From positions 496,001 through 560,000 of the forward strand of contig NZ_QWET01000001.1 in assembly GCF_003573545.1 (NCBI RefSeq): DNA of 64,000 nucleotides. The letters run 5' to 3'. The notes below the pieces were generated by a model. That model worked only from the letters and a program-made list of their open reading frames with translations. It was not told the DNA's origin and did no database searches. Source of the stretch: Mariniphaga sediminis (lineage in GTDB: Bacteria; Bacteroidota; Bacteroidia; Bacteroidales; Prolixibacteraceae). The position numbers were made by a program, and so were the translations under genes. Positions 1 to 9,192 of the stretch are shown here, piece after piece (the first letter of the stretch is position 1; every line of letters begins with the position of its first letter).

Positions 1-1
1 A

Positions 2-1447
2 ACCAGCGACTTTGTAATTGAAAAGTGGCAAAGTTGCTATAAGGGAATTGCGCATGCAAATACTATTATCGAAAACCTTGAAGACCCCAAAGTGTCGTTG
101 TCAGAGGATTTGATAAACAGATATTTAGGGGAAGCCCGTTTTGTACGGGCCGCCCAGTATGCTGAATTAATTTCGTATTTTGGAGATGTGGTGTTTGTCA
201 CCAAACAACTGGATATTGATGAAGCATTTGCAATGGGAAGGACATCAAAAGAGACTATCTTGGAAAGTATATATGAAGACTATGATTTTGCAATTCAATA
301 TTTACCGGTTAGTTACAGTAGTTCACAACCCCGCAGGGCAACCAAAGGAGCAGCGTTAGCTATGAAAGCACGTATTGCTTTGTATAATCAGGATTGGGCT
401 TTAGCACGCGATGCCGCAAAAGCCTGTATGGATTTAGGCGTATATTCTCTCCACTCAAATTTTGCAGAATTTTTTTATAGTGAAACAAAGGAATCGCCTG
501 AATCTATTTTCAGGATACCTAGCTCCACTGAATTTGGAAGTGATGTTTATATAAAGAATTGGAAAACCCGGAATTCAGGAGGGACAGCAGCCAGGGAACC
601 CTCCTGGGATCTTTTCTTTTCTTTCCTTTGCATTGACGGACTTCCCATCCACGAGTCACCATTGTTTGATCCTCAAAATCCTTTTGAAAACCGTGACCCA
701 AGATGTGCAGTAACATTTGCTGAATTTAATAAACCGTATTTGGGGATAATGTATAGTCCTCATCCTGATTCTTTAACTGTCATGAATTTTAACACGGGGC
801 AGAGGATACCAAACAACGATACAAGGTCGGTTATAGGGTGGGCTGCATACCATGGAATGGTTTTGAAAAAATTTGTCTCTGATGCCTGGAAAGATGTTTC
901 CTGGGTTAAATTAGATAATGTGGTTATGCGGTATGCAGATGTGCTATTGATGTATGCGGAAGCAAAGGTTGAATTAGATGAGATCGATGCATCCATGTTG
1001 AATGCTATTAATATGGTACGGGCTAGGGCTTACGGTGTGGATGTATCTGCGACATCAGAATATCCTGCCGTTACCAATGAAGGGCAGTCACGTGTGAGGA
1101 AGATTGTCCGTACAGAAAGGCGGATGGAATTAGCTTGGGAAGGCCTGCGTTATATGGATATTTTGCGTTGGGGTATAGCAGAACAAGTGCTGAACTTCGA
1201 GACATACGGAATGCTTAATGTTCCTGAGTTATATGAGAAAGTTATAAATAAAGGATTGTGGTTTTTCCCGGAAGTACCGGAGATGGACGAAGAAAATTGG
1301 TTCCCAGTCTTTGAACCTACCTATAATAAAGGATTGATTAGAATTCTTTCGACGCGGGAGTTTGACCCTGCAAAACATTACCTGTGGCCAATTCCATCAA
1401 AAGAAATACTTATTAACGAAAATCTTGATCAAAATCCAAATTATTAA
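2..1447 (+). CDS. SusD/RagB-family glycan-binding lipoprotein, 5' end outside window
   Basis: This is the outer-membrane lipoprotein partner of a SusC-type porin; SusD proteins bind glycan at the cell surface and lid the transporter. The frame is open from base 2 and codes for normal SusD sequence (WQSCYKGIAHANTII) before the first possible GTG at 92, so that GTG is an internal Val and the gene starts outside the window. Signal peptide and lipobox are therefore not seen. Family hallmarks are MRYADVLLMYAEA near visible codon 308 and RRMELAWEGLRYMDILRW near codon 372, followed by a normal C-terminus. Its own SusC should lie upstream, because the next gene is a different SusC with its own SusD. 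A terminator-like hairpin follows at 1481. Confidence 0.95.
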   Translation, partial: TSDFVIEKWQSCYKGIAHANTIIENLEDPKVSLSEDLINRYLGEARFVRAAQYAELISYFGDVVFVTKQLDIDEAFAMGRTSKETILESIYEDYDFAIQYLPVSYSSSQPRRATKGAALAMKARIALYNQDWALARDAAKACMDLGVYSLHSNFAEFFYSETKESPESIFRIPSSTEFGSDVYIKNWKTRNSGGTAAREPSWDLFFSFLCIDGLPIHESPLFDPQNPFENRDPRCAVTFAEFNKPYLGIMYSPHPDSLTVMNFNTGQRIPNNDTRSVIGWAAYHGMVLKKFVSDAWKDVSWVKLDNVVMRYADVLLMYAEAKVELDEIDASMLNAINMVRARAYGVDVSATSEYPAVTNEGQSRVRKIVRTERRMELAWEGLRYMDILRWGIAEQVLNFETYGMLNVPELYEKVINKGLWFFPEVPEMDEENWFPVFEPTYNKGLIRILSTREFDPAKHYLWPIPSKEILINENLDQNPNY

Positions 1448-1480
1448 TAAAGAAAGAACCGCAAATCATTGAAATAAAAA

Positions 1481-1517
1481 ACCGGGAAGTGTTACCGCAC
1501 TGCCCGGGTATTATTTT
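1481..1517 (+). terminator. Hairpin plus T-rich tail after first SusD
   Basis: ACCGGG (1481-1486) pairs with CCCGGGT (1503-1509, one bulged G). An inner AGTG/CACT stem closes a 6-nt loop, and ATTATTTT follows. This fits an intrinsic terminator separating the first SusD transcript from the next SusC. A GTG at 1489 that would lengthen SusC lies inside this stem, which argues for the later ATG start. Confidence 0.5.
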
Positions 1518-1566
1518 GAAATACGCTCAAGGTGAGCATAAGTCAAACGTAAAAACATTCAAATTT

Positions 1567-4500
1567 ATGAAAAAAAAGTTATCAATGAGATGGCTATTGG
1601 ACGGATATGTCCTATACCACAAAATCTTATTAATTATTAAATTCACATTGTTTCTGTTCTTTTTGGCAATTTTTCAATCACTGGCAACAAATAGTTATAG
1701 CTTGTCAACCAAAGTGTCTTTGGAATTTAAGAATAAAAGAATTATAGAAGTCTTAAATGTCATTGAGGACAAAACAGAGTATCATTTTTTCTATAACGAT
1801 CAATTGATCGATGCAGACAGGTCTGTTTCGTTTCAATGCTCAAATGAAAACATTGAGACTGTACTGGATTATATTTTTAAGGATACGGGTGTTAGTTATC
1901 AGATTAAAGACAGGCAAATATTATTGACTAACCAGGTTTCTTTAAATTTAGATATTTCAGGTAAGATTGTTAATCAATCAGGTGAACCAATCCCTGGTGT
2001 AACAATTATTATTAAAGGAACTACACAAGGTACTACTACCAATAGCGAAGGGAATTACACACTTTCAAATATTCCTTCCGATGCCATTCTTGTTTTTTCT
2101 TTTGTGGGGATGAAAACGCAGGAAATACCTGTAGCCGGTAAGGTAAAAATTGATGTTACAATGGCTGAAGAAACCATAGGGCTTGAAGAGGTTGTAGCTG
2201 TAGGATATGGAACTGTGAGAAGAAAAGATATAACTGGTTCAGTATCCTCAGTAAATGGAGGTGCATTAAAGGATATTCCGGTAACATCAGCAGCCCAGGC
2301 TATTATCGGGCGAATGCCAGGGGTACAGGTAACCAAAACTGAGGGCTCACCTGATGCTGAAATTAAGATAAGAGTGAGGGGCGGAGGTTCTATCACCCAA
2401 GACAATTCCCCCCTTTATATTGTTGATGGCTTCCCGGTTGCAGACATTAATGATATTGCCCCAACAGATATCGAATCAATAGATGTCTTAAAAGATGCAT
2501 CTTCAACGGCAATATATGGAGCCCGGGGGGCAAATGGTGTTATTCTTGTTACTACAAAAAGTGGTTTTGAAAGTTCAGGTAAAGTAAGTTATAATACTTA
2601 TGCCGGTTTCAAGTCGATAACCAAAACACTGGATGTACTTGACCCATACGAGTATGTTTTTTGGCAGTATGAGATAGCCAGTGAGAGCGAAGTTTTTGAA
2701 AAGTATTTTGGTGATTACAGAGATATTAATCTGTATAAGCAAATGGATGGTGCGGATTGGCAGAATACAATCTTCGGTGAAACCGGGACAAGTATGTATC
2801 ACAACCTATCGGTGTCAGGAGGAGGAAAAATATCAAAATACAACATTAGCCTGACCAGAAATGATGAAGAAGAAATCATGACCGGATCAGGGTATTCACG
2901 AACAAATTTATCGGTAAAGACATCCCACAATATAAATAACTGGTTGACTATTGACCTAAATACCCGCTTATCCGATTACTATTTAAAAGGTGCTGGTACT
3001 TCTTCAAACAGCCGTTTGGCTCATGCTGTCCAATTTCGGCCGATTGATGGGTTGTCGAGTTTTATTGATGAAGGAGAAGATTATGAGATATCCAGTAACT
3101 ACATCCTGAATCCATTGGATCAAACAAACGATGACTACCGCAGGTCGAAAAGATTAAGATTCGATTATAATGGAGCCGCTACAATCAAGTTGTCAAAGAA
3201 CCTGAAATATCGGTTAGACTATGGCAATAGATATGAAGAAAGAACCAATAAACGCTTTTATGGAATCAAAACATCGAATGTTTTAAATTATGGTTCGCAG
3301 CCGATGGCCAGCATTGAAAAACTAAGTATCAACAGTTATCGCATAGCGAATACATTAACTTATAATAAAAGAGATTTCATTCCGGGGAACAACCTGACCG
3401 TAATGCTTGGACAGGAGTTGAACTATTATAAATCAGAATCAATATTGTCATCTGCAAAATATTTTCCAAAATATATTGATAAAATCAGTGCCCTGAGCAT
3501 GATGAGTTTAGGTACAGCCGACCCGATCGAAACATCTGATAATCCGGCGTCAAAAATAGCATCATTCTTCGGCCGGATCAATTTTGATCACAAAGGGAAA
3601 TATCTCGCTTCAGCTACATTTCGTGCCGATGGTTCAAGTAAATTTGCACCTGGCAACCAGTGGGGGTATTTCCCTTCATTTGCTTTTGCCTGGCGATTGT
3701 CGGACGAAAAATTTATGACATTTACAAACAACTGGCTAAGCGACATGAAACTCCGGGCCAGTTATGGACAAGCGGGTAATAACAGGATATACGACGATGC
3801 CTGGAAAAAAACATTTAGTACAATGGCAAAATACCTGATGCTGGAGGGCAATGAGACTACACTGACCCCATATATTGTTCCTAATTCTATACTCTCAAAT
3901 CCTGAACTTAAATGGGAAACAACCATTACCAGGAATCTGGGACTTGATTTTGGTTTATTCGATCAACGTTTATCGGGCTCTTTTGAGCTATATAAGAATA
4001 CCACCCAGGATTTGTTAATGAAAGCTACGATACCGTCCAGTTCAGGGTATTCAATTCAATGGCAAAACGTCGGACAAACCTCCAACAAGGGAATTGAGTT
4101 TGCTTTAAATGCATCCATTATTGAGAAAAAAGACTTCCGGTTGTCAATGTCGTTCAATATCGCATTTAATAAAAACAGGATTGACAAATTGGGTGAAATG
4201 GAAAGATGGCAGGAAACCTCTGGGTGGACCTCCAATGATGGACCTACCGAAGATTACCTAATCGAAGAAGGAGGAAAAGTTGGCTTGATGTATGGATATG
4301 AAACAGAAGGAATGTACTCATTTGAGGACTTTGACTATGTTGACGGAAATTACATCTTAAAGGAAGGAGTTTCAGATAACAGTGATTTAATTGGAGCGGT
4401 AAGATTTTGGCCGGGAGCCTTAAAGCTAAAGGACCAGAATGGCGATCTTCTTGTTGACGCTGCAAATGATAAAGTAATTATTGGTGATGCAAACCCCAAA

Positions 4501-5049
4501 CATACTGGTGGGCTCAACCTTATGGCTCAATTTAAGGGAATCGATTTCTCTGCATTTTTTAATTGGGTATATGGTAATGACATTTACAATGCAAATAAAC
4601 TATATTTCACTACCTATTTGTCAGCAAGAAAATATAAAAGCCTTTTAGGTTTTATGAATTCTGAAAACAGATTTATATATGCTGATAAGGCAACAGGCGA
4701 ATATGTAAGAGATCCTGCCCAGTTGGCTGAAATCAATCAAAATGCAACAATGTGGTCGGCTGGAATGGCTCGTGCCCCGCTTCATTCTTGGGCTATTGAA
4801 GATGGCTCCTTTTTACGGCTGAATAATATAACCATTGGCTATACTGTTCCTCAGAAGGTTATTAATAAGTTGCATCTTAATAAGCTACGATTATATGCTA
4901 CCGCCTATAACCTTTGGACATGGACTAACTACTCAGGATACGACCCTGAGGTTGATACAAGGCGGTCAACCCCTTTGACCCCAGGTATAGATTGGTGTGC
5001 ATACCCCAGAAGCAGATCATTCAATATTGGGTTAAATGTGGAATTTTAA
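1567..5049 (+). CDS. SusC/RagA-family TonB-dependent outer-membrane glycan transporter with STN domain
   Basis: TonB-dependent porin that imports oligosaccharides across the outer membrane, working with the SusD encoded downstream. The chosen ATG gives 1160 aa. Order: hydrophobic signal/anchor about 18-42; STN (secretin/TonB short N-terminal) domain about 43-118; carboxypeptidase-regulatory-like beta domain about 128-195 (ISGKIVNQSGEPIPGVTI); a VAVGYG segment; plug about 220-331 (PLYIVDGFP, SIDVLKDASSTAIYGARGAN); then a 22-strand-type barrel to the C-terminus ending in F (GLNVEF). Length and order are typical. The STN domain is known in receptors that signal to FecR/ECF-sigma pairs, but no FecR gene lies nearby. 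The N-terminal region is unusually long before the hydrophobic stretch, so an in-frame ATG at 1588 is a possible alternative. Confidence 0.96.
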   Translation: MKKKLSMRWLLDGYVLYHKILLIIKFTLFLFFLAIFQSLATNSYSLSTKVSLEFKNKRIIEVLNVIEDKTEYHFFYNDQLIDADRSVSFQCSNENIETVLDYIFKDTGVSYQIKDRQILLTNQVSLNLDISGKIVNQSGEPIPGVTIIIKGTTQGTTTNSEGNYTLSNIPSDAILVFSFVGMKTQEIPVAGKVKIDVTMAEETIGLEEVVAVGYGTVRRKDITGSVSSVNGGALKDIPVTSAAQAIIGRMPGVQVTKTEGSPDAEIKIRVRGGGSITQDNSPLYIVDGFPVADINDIAPTDIESIDVLKDASSTAIYGARGANGVILVTTKSGFESSGKVSYNTYAGFKSITKTLDVLDPYEYVFWQYEIASESEVFEKYFGDYRDINLYKQMDGADWQNTIFGETGTSMYHNLSVSGGGKISKYNISLTRNDEEEIMTGSGYSRTNLSVKTSHNINNWLTIDLNTRLSDYYLKGAGTSSNSRLAHAVQFRPIDGLSSFIDEGEDYEISSNYILNPLDQTNDDYRRSKRLRFDYNGAATIKLSKNLKYRLDYGNRYEERTNKRFYGIKTSNVLNYGSQPMASIEKLSINSYRIANTLTYNKRDFIPGNNLTVMLGQELNYYKSESILSSAKYFPKYIDKISALSMMSLGTADPIETSDNPASKIASFFGRINFDHKGKYLASATFRADGSSKFAPGNQWGYFPSFAFAWRLSDEKFMTFTNNWLSDMKLRASYGQAGNNRIYDDAWKKTFSTMAKYLMLEGNETTLTPYIVPNSILSNPELKWETTITRNLGLDFGLFDQRLSGSFELYKNTTQDLLMKATIPSSSGYSIQWQNVGQTSNKGIEFALNASIIEKKDFRLSMSFNIAFNKNRIDKLGEMERWQETSGWTSNDGPTEDYLIEEGGKVGLMYGYETEGMYSFEDFDYVDGNYILKEGVSDNSDLIGAVRFWPGALKLKDQNGDLLVDAANDKVIIGDANPKHTGGLNLMAQFKGIDFSAFFNWVYGNDIYNANKLYFTTYLSARKYKSLLGFMNSENRFIYADKATGEYVRDPAQLAEINQNATMWSAGMARAPLHSWAIEDGSFLRLNNITIGYTVPQKVINKLHLNKLRLYATAYNLWTWTNYSGYDPEVDTRRSTPLTPGIDWCAYPRSRSFNIGLNVEF

Positions 5050-5181
5050 AAAATATGTTATGAGGCGAGCATGTAAGGCGCTTATGCCCTTGAGAATGAT
5101 TAAAATACATGCGAGTTCCCTGTCTGACCGCACAAGCCGGGCATGCATGCTATACCTTTAAAAACAAACAATTTTAATAGT

Positions 5182-6996
5182 ATGAAAAAAAATATAAAAA
5201 TTATTGTATTCGCATTATTGATAATCGGTTCAAGTATCTCGTGCGAAGACTATTTGGAAACGGATTCTAATTCAACTTTTACCGAGGAAACAGCATTCTC
5301 TAATCTGGATTTTGCCACCAAAGCAGTATTTGGTATTTATGGCAATATTACCTCCTATTACATGTACACCTATCATCTGGGGCTTTTTTATAAATGCGAC
5401 ACAGATATAGAACTATCATTGTCTGAAGATAACGGCTCAAACAGGTCATTAGCTCATTACGCAGGAACAGAAGGTTCTACCGGATTAGATAGAGTCTGGA
5501 ACCTTATGTACCAAACCATTGAAAGGGCTAACATTTGTATTGATAATTTACCCCAAAGTCCGATTTGGGAAGGAGAATATTCTGATGAAGCTCATCGCTT
5601 ATATGGCGAAGCTGTTACATTAAGGGCCTTATTATATTATGAACTGGTTAATCTTTGGGGCGATGTGCCTTTCAAAGTTAAATCAACACAGGATGGAGAT
5701 GACTATTATCTGCCAAAAACAGATCGGGATCTTATTTATGAGCATCTCATTCAGGATTTGGCTGACGTGGAAGAATATGTTCCCTGGATGACAGTTACCG
5801 GAACTGCAGAACGAGTAAACCGGGCATTTGTAAAAGGCTTACGGGCTCGCATGGCTTTATCTTACGCCGGGTATTCACTTCGTAACACAAGTTTTGAGAC
5901 CAGGCGTGGCAGATATTGGGAAGATTATTACAAAATTGCAAACGAAGAGTGCCGCGAAATTATGGAAAGTGGGAAGCATACTCTAAATCCTGATTTTGAA
6001 AATATCTTTAAAACAATTCATGCATACAGCCAGGATTTAACATATAAAGAAGTGCTTTTCGAAGTTCCTTATGGACGCACATATAGCGGAAGGGTTGCAT
6101 ATAGTATTGGAATGAAGCATCGTTCAAATGATACAAAATATGGAAAAGCCGCAGCGGAAATCTGTGTGGCGCCCAATTATTTCTATTCATTTAACAGAAA
6201 TGACATAAGGCGAGATGTTTCAGTAGCACTATTTGATTACAATAATAGCAAAAATGTAGGGAAACAATATTTGTTACCATATAATAAAGCCGATTATTAC
6301 AAACCTACAAAATGGCGTAGGTCATGGATTGATCCGGCACTTGGCGGGGGAGCGAGTAAAGTTTCCTACACAGGCGTAAATTGGCCTCTAATGCGTTATG
6401 CGGATGTAATATTAATGTTTGCTGAATCTGAAAATGAAATGAATGGCCCTACACCGGCAGCCAAAAGTGCATTGTCGTTGGTACGACAAAGAGCTTTCTC
6501 CGAAGGAGATTGGGCAACAGATGTTGTAAATTATGTTGATTCTGTATCTACAAACAAAGAATCTTTTTTTAACGCTATTGTTGATGAAAGAGCCTGGGAA
6601 TTTGGTGGAGAAATGCTGCGTAAGTATGACCTGGTGAGATGGAACCTGTTAGGCACCAAATTAGATGAGATGCAAGAAGATTGCCAAAAACTAATAAATG
6701 GCGACCCAAAATACGCTCATGTACCAACCTATATCTATTGGAAATACTTAGATGATAATGAAACGATAGAAATTCTAAATCCGGATTATGAGATGCCATC
6801 TTCCGTTTCAGTGGAAGGATATACTAAGAGTAGTTGGATTCCCAAGATGAGTGATAGTCATAAAAGCACCTATACCTATAGGATGAGTATAGCTGCGCAT
6901 GGATATGATAGGACAAAAAACAACCACTTGTATCCGATTCACTCAGACGTTCTGTCGGCAAGTAACGGGATGTTAACCAACGACCAGATTCCATAA
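5182..6996 (+). CDS. SusD/RagB-family surface glycan-binding lipoprotein
   Basis: Partner of the SusC immediately upstream. The ATG at 5182 gives 604 aa with a short lipoprotein signal (KKNIKIIVFALLIIGSS then ISC). An in-frame ATG at 5143 would add a polar tail before the signal and is less likely. SusD TPR-type helices follow (RLYGEAVTLRALLYYELVN), with the hallmark NWPLMRYADVILMFAESENE near residue 403 and DERAWEFGGEMLRKYDLVRW near 467. The sequence diverges from the first SusD of the window, so the two pairs probably bind different oligosaccharides or different parts of one glycan. The 132-nt gap to SusC has no obvious terminator, so co-transcription is likely. Confidence 0.96.
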   Translation: MKKNIKIIVFALLIIGSSISCEDYLETDSNSTFTEETAFSNLDFATKAVFGIYGNITSYYMYTYHLGLFYKCDTDIELSLSEDNGSNRSLAHYAGTEGSTGLDRVWNLMYQTIERANICIDNLPQSPIWEGEYSDEAHRLYGEAVTLRALLYYELVNLWGDVPFKVKSTQDGDDYYLPKTDRDLIYEHLIQDLADVEEYVPWMTVTGTAERVNRAFVKGLRARMALSYAGYSLRNTSFETRRGRYWEDYYKIANEECREIMESGKHTLNPDFENIFKTIHAYSQDLTYKEVLFEVPYGRTYSGRVAYSIGMKHRSNDTKYGKAAAEICVAPNYFYSFNRNDIRRDVSVALFDYNNSKNVGKQYLLPYNKADYYKPTKWRRSWIDPALGGGASKVSYTGVNWPLMRYADVILMFAESENEMNGPTPAAKSALSLVRQRAFSEGDWATDVVNYVDSVSTNKESFFNAIVDERAWEFGGEMLRKYDLVRWNLLGTKLDEMQEDCQKLINGDPKYAHVPTYIYWKYLDDNETIEILNPDYEMPSSVSVEGYTKSSWIPKMSDSHKSTYTYRMSIAAHGYDRTKNNHLYPIHSDVLSASNGMLTNDQIP

Positions 6997-7025
6997 TTTA
7001 AATTTCAGAAAAAAATCCTACTAAA

Positions 7026-7670
7026 ATGAAAAGAATATCATATCATATCATTCTGCAGATAATGTTGATATTTTCAACATTATTGTTCAATGTCTCATGC
7101 GATGAGGAAGAAATTGTCGACAATACACCAGACCAACTGTTTCGCCCTGTAACGCTCAGCGCTTATGTCAACGAAGCAAGCGTAACGTTCTCTTGGGTTC
7201 CCATTGCCAATGCAACCTATCAGTTGGAAGTTAGCAGAGACAGCTTGCTATTTCAACAAGATTTACAAGTCTTTAATATTGACGAAGGAGAAGAAATTTT
7301 AAGCGTTGAAAATTTATGGAGTAATTCATTGTATTCGGCTCGAATCAAGGCTGTTAGTGTAGATGAGGCTGTAAAGGATTCGGAGTACAAACAGATCACC
7401 TTTACAACCGGAACCGAAAATATATTTTATGGTGTTACCGATGAAGATGTGGGAACTGATTATGTATTGCTGAAATGGAAAATAGGGAAGGAAGTTTCTC
7501 ATATTGTTGTCTCAGGTAATGGGGCCAATGATGTTACTATTCCGTTAAACGCTTCTGATGTTTCAGCCTTACAAAAACGGATAGAGGGGCTCAACAGTGA
7601 AACACAGTATATTTTTAAAATTTATCTGGGAGAAATGCTCCGGGGTACAATATCCGTAACTACAAATTAG
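7026..7670 (+). CDS. Small FN3-type surface lipoprotein in SusE/F position
   Basis: Putative surface glycan-binding or spacer lipoprotein, 214 aa. A clear type II signal (HIILQIMLIFSTLLFNVSC) puts Cys26 at the anchor. The rest reads as two fibronectin-III-like beta repeats: the first about 40-125 (VTFSWVPIANATYQLEVSRD ... LYSARIKAVS), the second about 130-214 (TDYVLLKWKIG ... TQYIFKIYLG). It sits 29 bases after SusD, the slot where PULs carry SusE/SusF-like binding proteins. Known pectin-PUL proteins of this kind often continue into a DUF4957/DUF5123 beta-helix; here the protein stops after the FN3 part. The family assignment rests on fold-like patterns only, and ligand and role are inferred. 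Confidence 0.75.
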   Translation: MKRISYHIILQIMLIFSTLLFNVSCDEEEIVDNTPDQLFRPVTLSAYVNEASVTFSWVPIANATYQLEVSRDSLLFQQDLQVFNIDEGEEILSVENLWSNSLYSARIKAVSVDEAVKDSEYKQITFTTGTENIFYGVTDEDVGTDYVLLKWKIGKEVSHIVVSGNGANDVTIPLNASDVSALQKRIEGLNSETQYIFKIYLGEMLRGTISVTTN

Positions 7671-7704
7671 GATAAAATATCGAAGGTAATTAGTAAATGG
7701 GATC

Positions 7705-7742
7705 GAGATGAAAGGGGAATAATTAATTTCTCCTTTCATCTC
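7705..7742 (+). other. Strong stem-loop between SusCD block and enzyme genes
   Basis: GAGATGAAAGG (7705-7715) is exactly complementary to CCTTTCATCTC (7732-7742). The pairing extends inward through one G-T wobble to about 15 bp with a short A/T loop. No T-run follows on either strand, so it is a poor intrinsic terminator. It more likely protects the 3' end of, or attenuates, the SusC-SusD-FN3 mRNA relative to the enzyme genes. Confidence 0.6.
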
Positions 7743-7828
7743 AAACATATCATGAACCGCTTTTGAAGTAGTTTCTACCTAATTGGCAATTCAGCTGGTT
7801 CATATATCCAGCATATTAAAATAATATT

Positions 7829-9148
7829 ATGCACAGAAGACAATATTTAAGGACAATAGCTCTTTCTCTGGGAGGATTGGCTTGTACACATAACATATTT
7901 GCAAAATCATTGTATTCAAATAACAAAAAGAAAACTATCCTGCTTGTTTCAGGACGGCAGTTTTCGAACATTGGAGATGTTGGGCATGTTACCGGCATTC
8001 TGAATCTACTAAATATCTATTTACCTGAAGCAAAGATTATCCTTTGGCCAAGAATTAGCAAAATTGATGATTTTGATAATCTCATTCATAAGTTTTGGCC
8101 GGATGTACAAATTATCCATTCGAAGCTGAGAGATAAAAATGGCAAAATTGACAACAGAAACGGACTGCCAGATAATGAAGATGTTTATAGAGCAGCTGAA
8201 GCAGCGGATCTCTTTATTGCCGGATCGGGAGGCGGAATAATGGAAGGTGCCCGCTGGCTTGCTGAAAACTATAAAAAACCATATGGCGCATACGGTGTTA
8301 CCATCGAATATAATCCTACCGGGGCAATTAAAAAGATGCTTGACGAAGCCTCCTTCATCTTTACGCGGGATACCAGCTCATTAGAGTTTTTAAAGAATAC
8401 ACGGTGCAAGGAAATAGGTTTTGCCCCCGATTCTACTTTCGCTTCAACTATTGAAGATGATATAAAAGCGTCGCAATTTATGTCTGAAAATGGCCTGGAA
8501 TACAAGAAATTTATATGCGTTGTCCCCAGGCTTCGTAAAACGCCCTATTATAAAATTCCACCCAGCCTGAGGAGTTTCTCAGAACCATGGACTGACGAAA
8601 AAATCGAAGAGGTCGACACGCTAAACAATAAATACAAAGAACAAGACCATGCAAAAGTTCGGGAGGCAATGATAACCTGGATACGACGAACAGGCAACCA
8701 GGTTTTATTATGTCCTGAGATGATTCACAACATGGACTTATATAATGAACTCCTATATGATCCATTGCCTGACGATGTCAAAAAGAAGGTTGTTAAAAAA
8801 GAAGATTTTTGGAAAACAGATGAAGCAACAACAGTATATAAAAATGCGACTGCTGTTATCAGCCTCGAATGTCATTCTCCAATACTTGCTCTGGGACAGG
8901 GAACACCGGCTTTTTATGTAAGGCAGCCTGAAGACACGATTAAGGGACAAATGTATTACGATATTGGCCTTGCTGACTGGGTGTTTGAAATAGAAGAAAC
9001 CAAAGGAGAAGATATTTCTAACCGGTTAATGGAGGTTTATAATGATTATTCTGGTGCGAAATTAAAAGTCGAAGCGGCAATGGACTATGTTCGAAAAGTG
9101 CAATGGGATACAATGTCTTTTATCCGCAAGCAAATAGGTTTAGCTTAA
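7829..9148 (+). CDS. Exported polysaccharide pyruvyl transferase-like protein (Tat-type signal)
   Basis: Polysaccharide pyruvyl transferase (PPT) superfamily member, 439 aa. Cytoplasmic PPTs move pyruvate from PEP onto sugar hydroxyls. PPT-like features are the N-terminal FSNIGDVGHVTGIL segment, the glycine-rich AGSGGGIMEGARW near residue 135, and the late VISLECHSPILALGQGTPAF near 345-364, resembling the nucleotide-sugar-fold C-terminal half. The N-terminus MHRRQYLRTIALSLGGLA has twin arginines (RRQYLR) before a modest hydrophobic core, a Tat-like signal, so the protein is probably exported folded. PEP is not expected in the periplasm, so the activity may not be pyruvylation. It is the first gene after the SusCD block and its hairpin, in line with the enzymes that follow. 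Confidence 0.75.
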   Translation: MHRRQYLRTIALSLGGLACTHNIFAKSLYSNNKKKTILLVSGRQFSNIGDVGHVTGILNLLNIYLPEAKIILWPRISKIDDFDNLIHKFWPDVQIIHSKLRDKNGKIDNRNGLPDNEDVYRAAEAADLFIAGSGGGIMEGARWLAENYKKPYGAYGVTIEYNPTGAIKKMLDEASFIFTRDTSSLEFLKNTRCKEIGFAPDSTFASTIEDDIKASQFMSENGLEYKKFICVVPRLRKTPYYKIPPSLRSFSEPWTDEKIEEVDTLNNKYKEQDHAKVREAMITWIRRTGNQVLLCPEMIHNMDLYNELLYDPLPDDVKKKVVKKEDFWKTDEATTVYKNATAVISLECHSPILALGQGTPAFYVRQPEDTIKGQMYYDIGLADWVFEIEETKGEDISNRLMEVYNDYSGAKLKVEAAMDYVRKVQWDTMSFIRKQIGLA

Positions 9149-9192
9149 TAAATAATTCTTGGAAATGAGAGCAAATCATTTAGTTTCTTATC

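Noticed and set aside
519-996. Antisense frames across the first SusD
   Set aside because: They lie wholly inside the SusD gene on the opposite strand and show no recognisable protein pattern.
1489-1566. GTG start that lengthens SusC by 26 residues
   Set aside because: The GTG is inside a terminator-like hairpin, and the added residues are not signal-like; ATG 1567 starts just before the hydrophobic segment.
5050-5181. Possible terminator between SusC and SusD
   Set aside because: Only a bulged 6-bp stem without a T-run is visible (around 5070-5086); co-transcription of SusC and SusD is the rule for these pairs.
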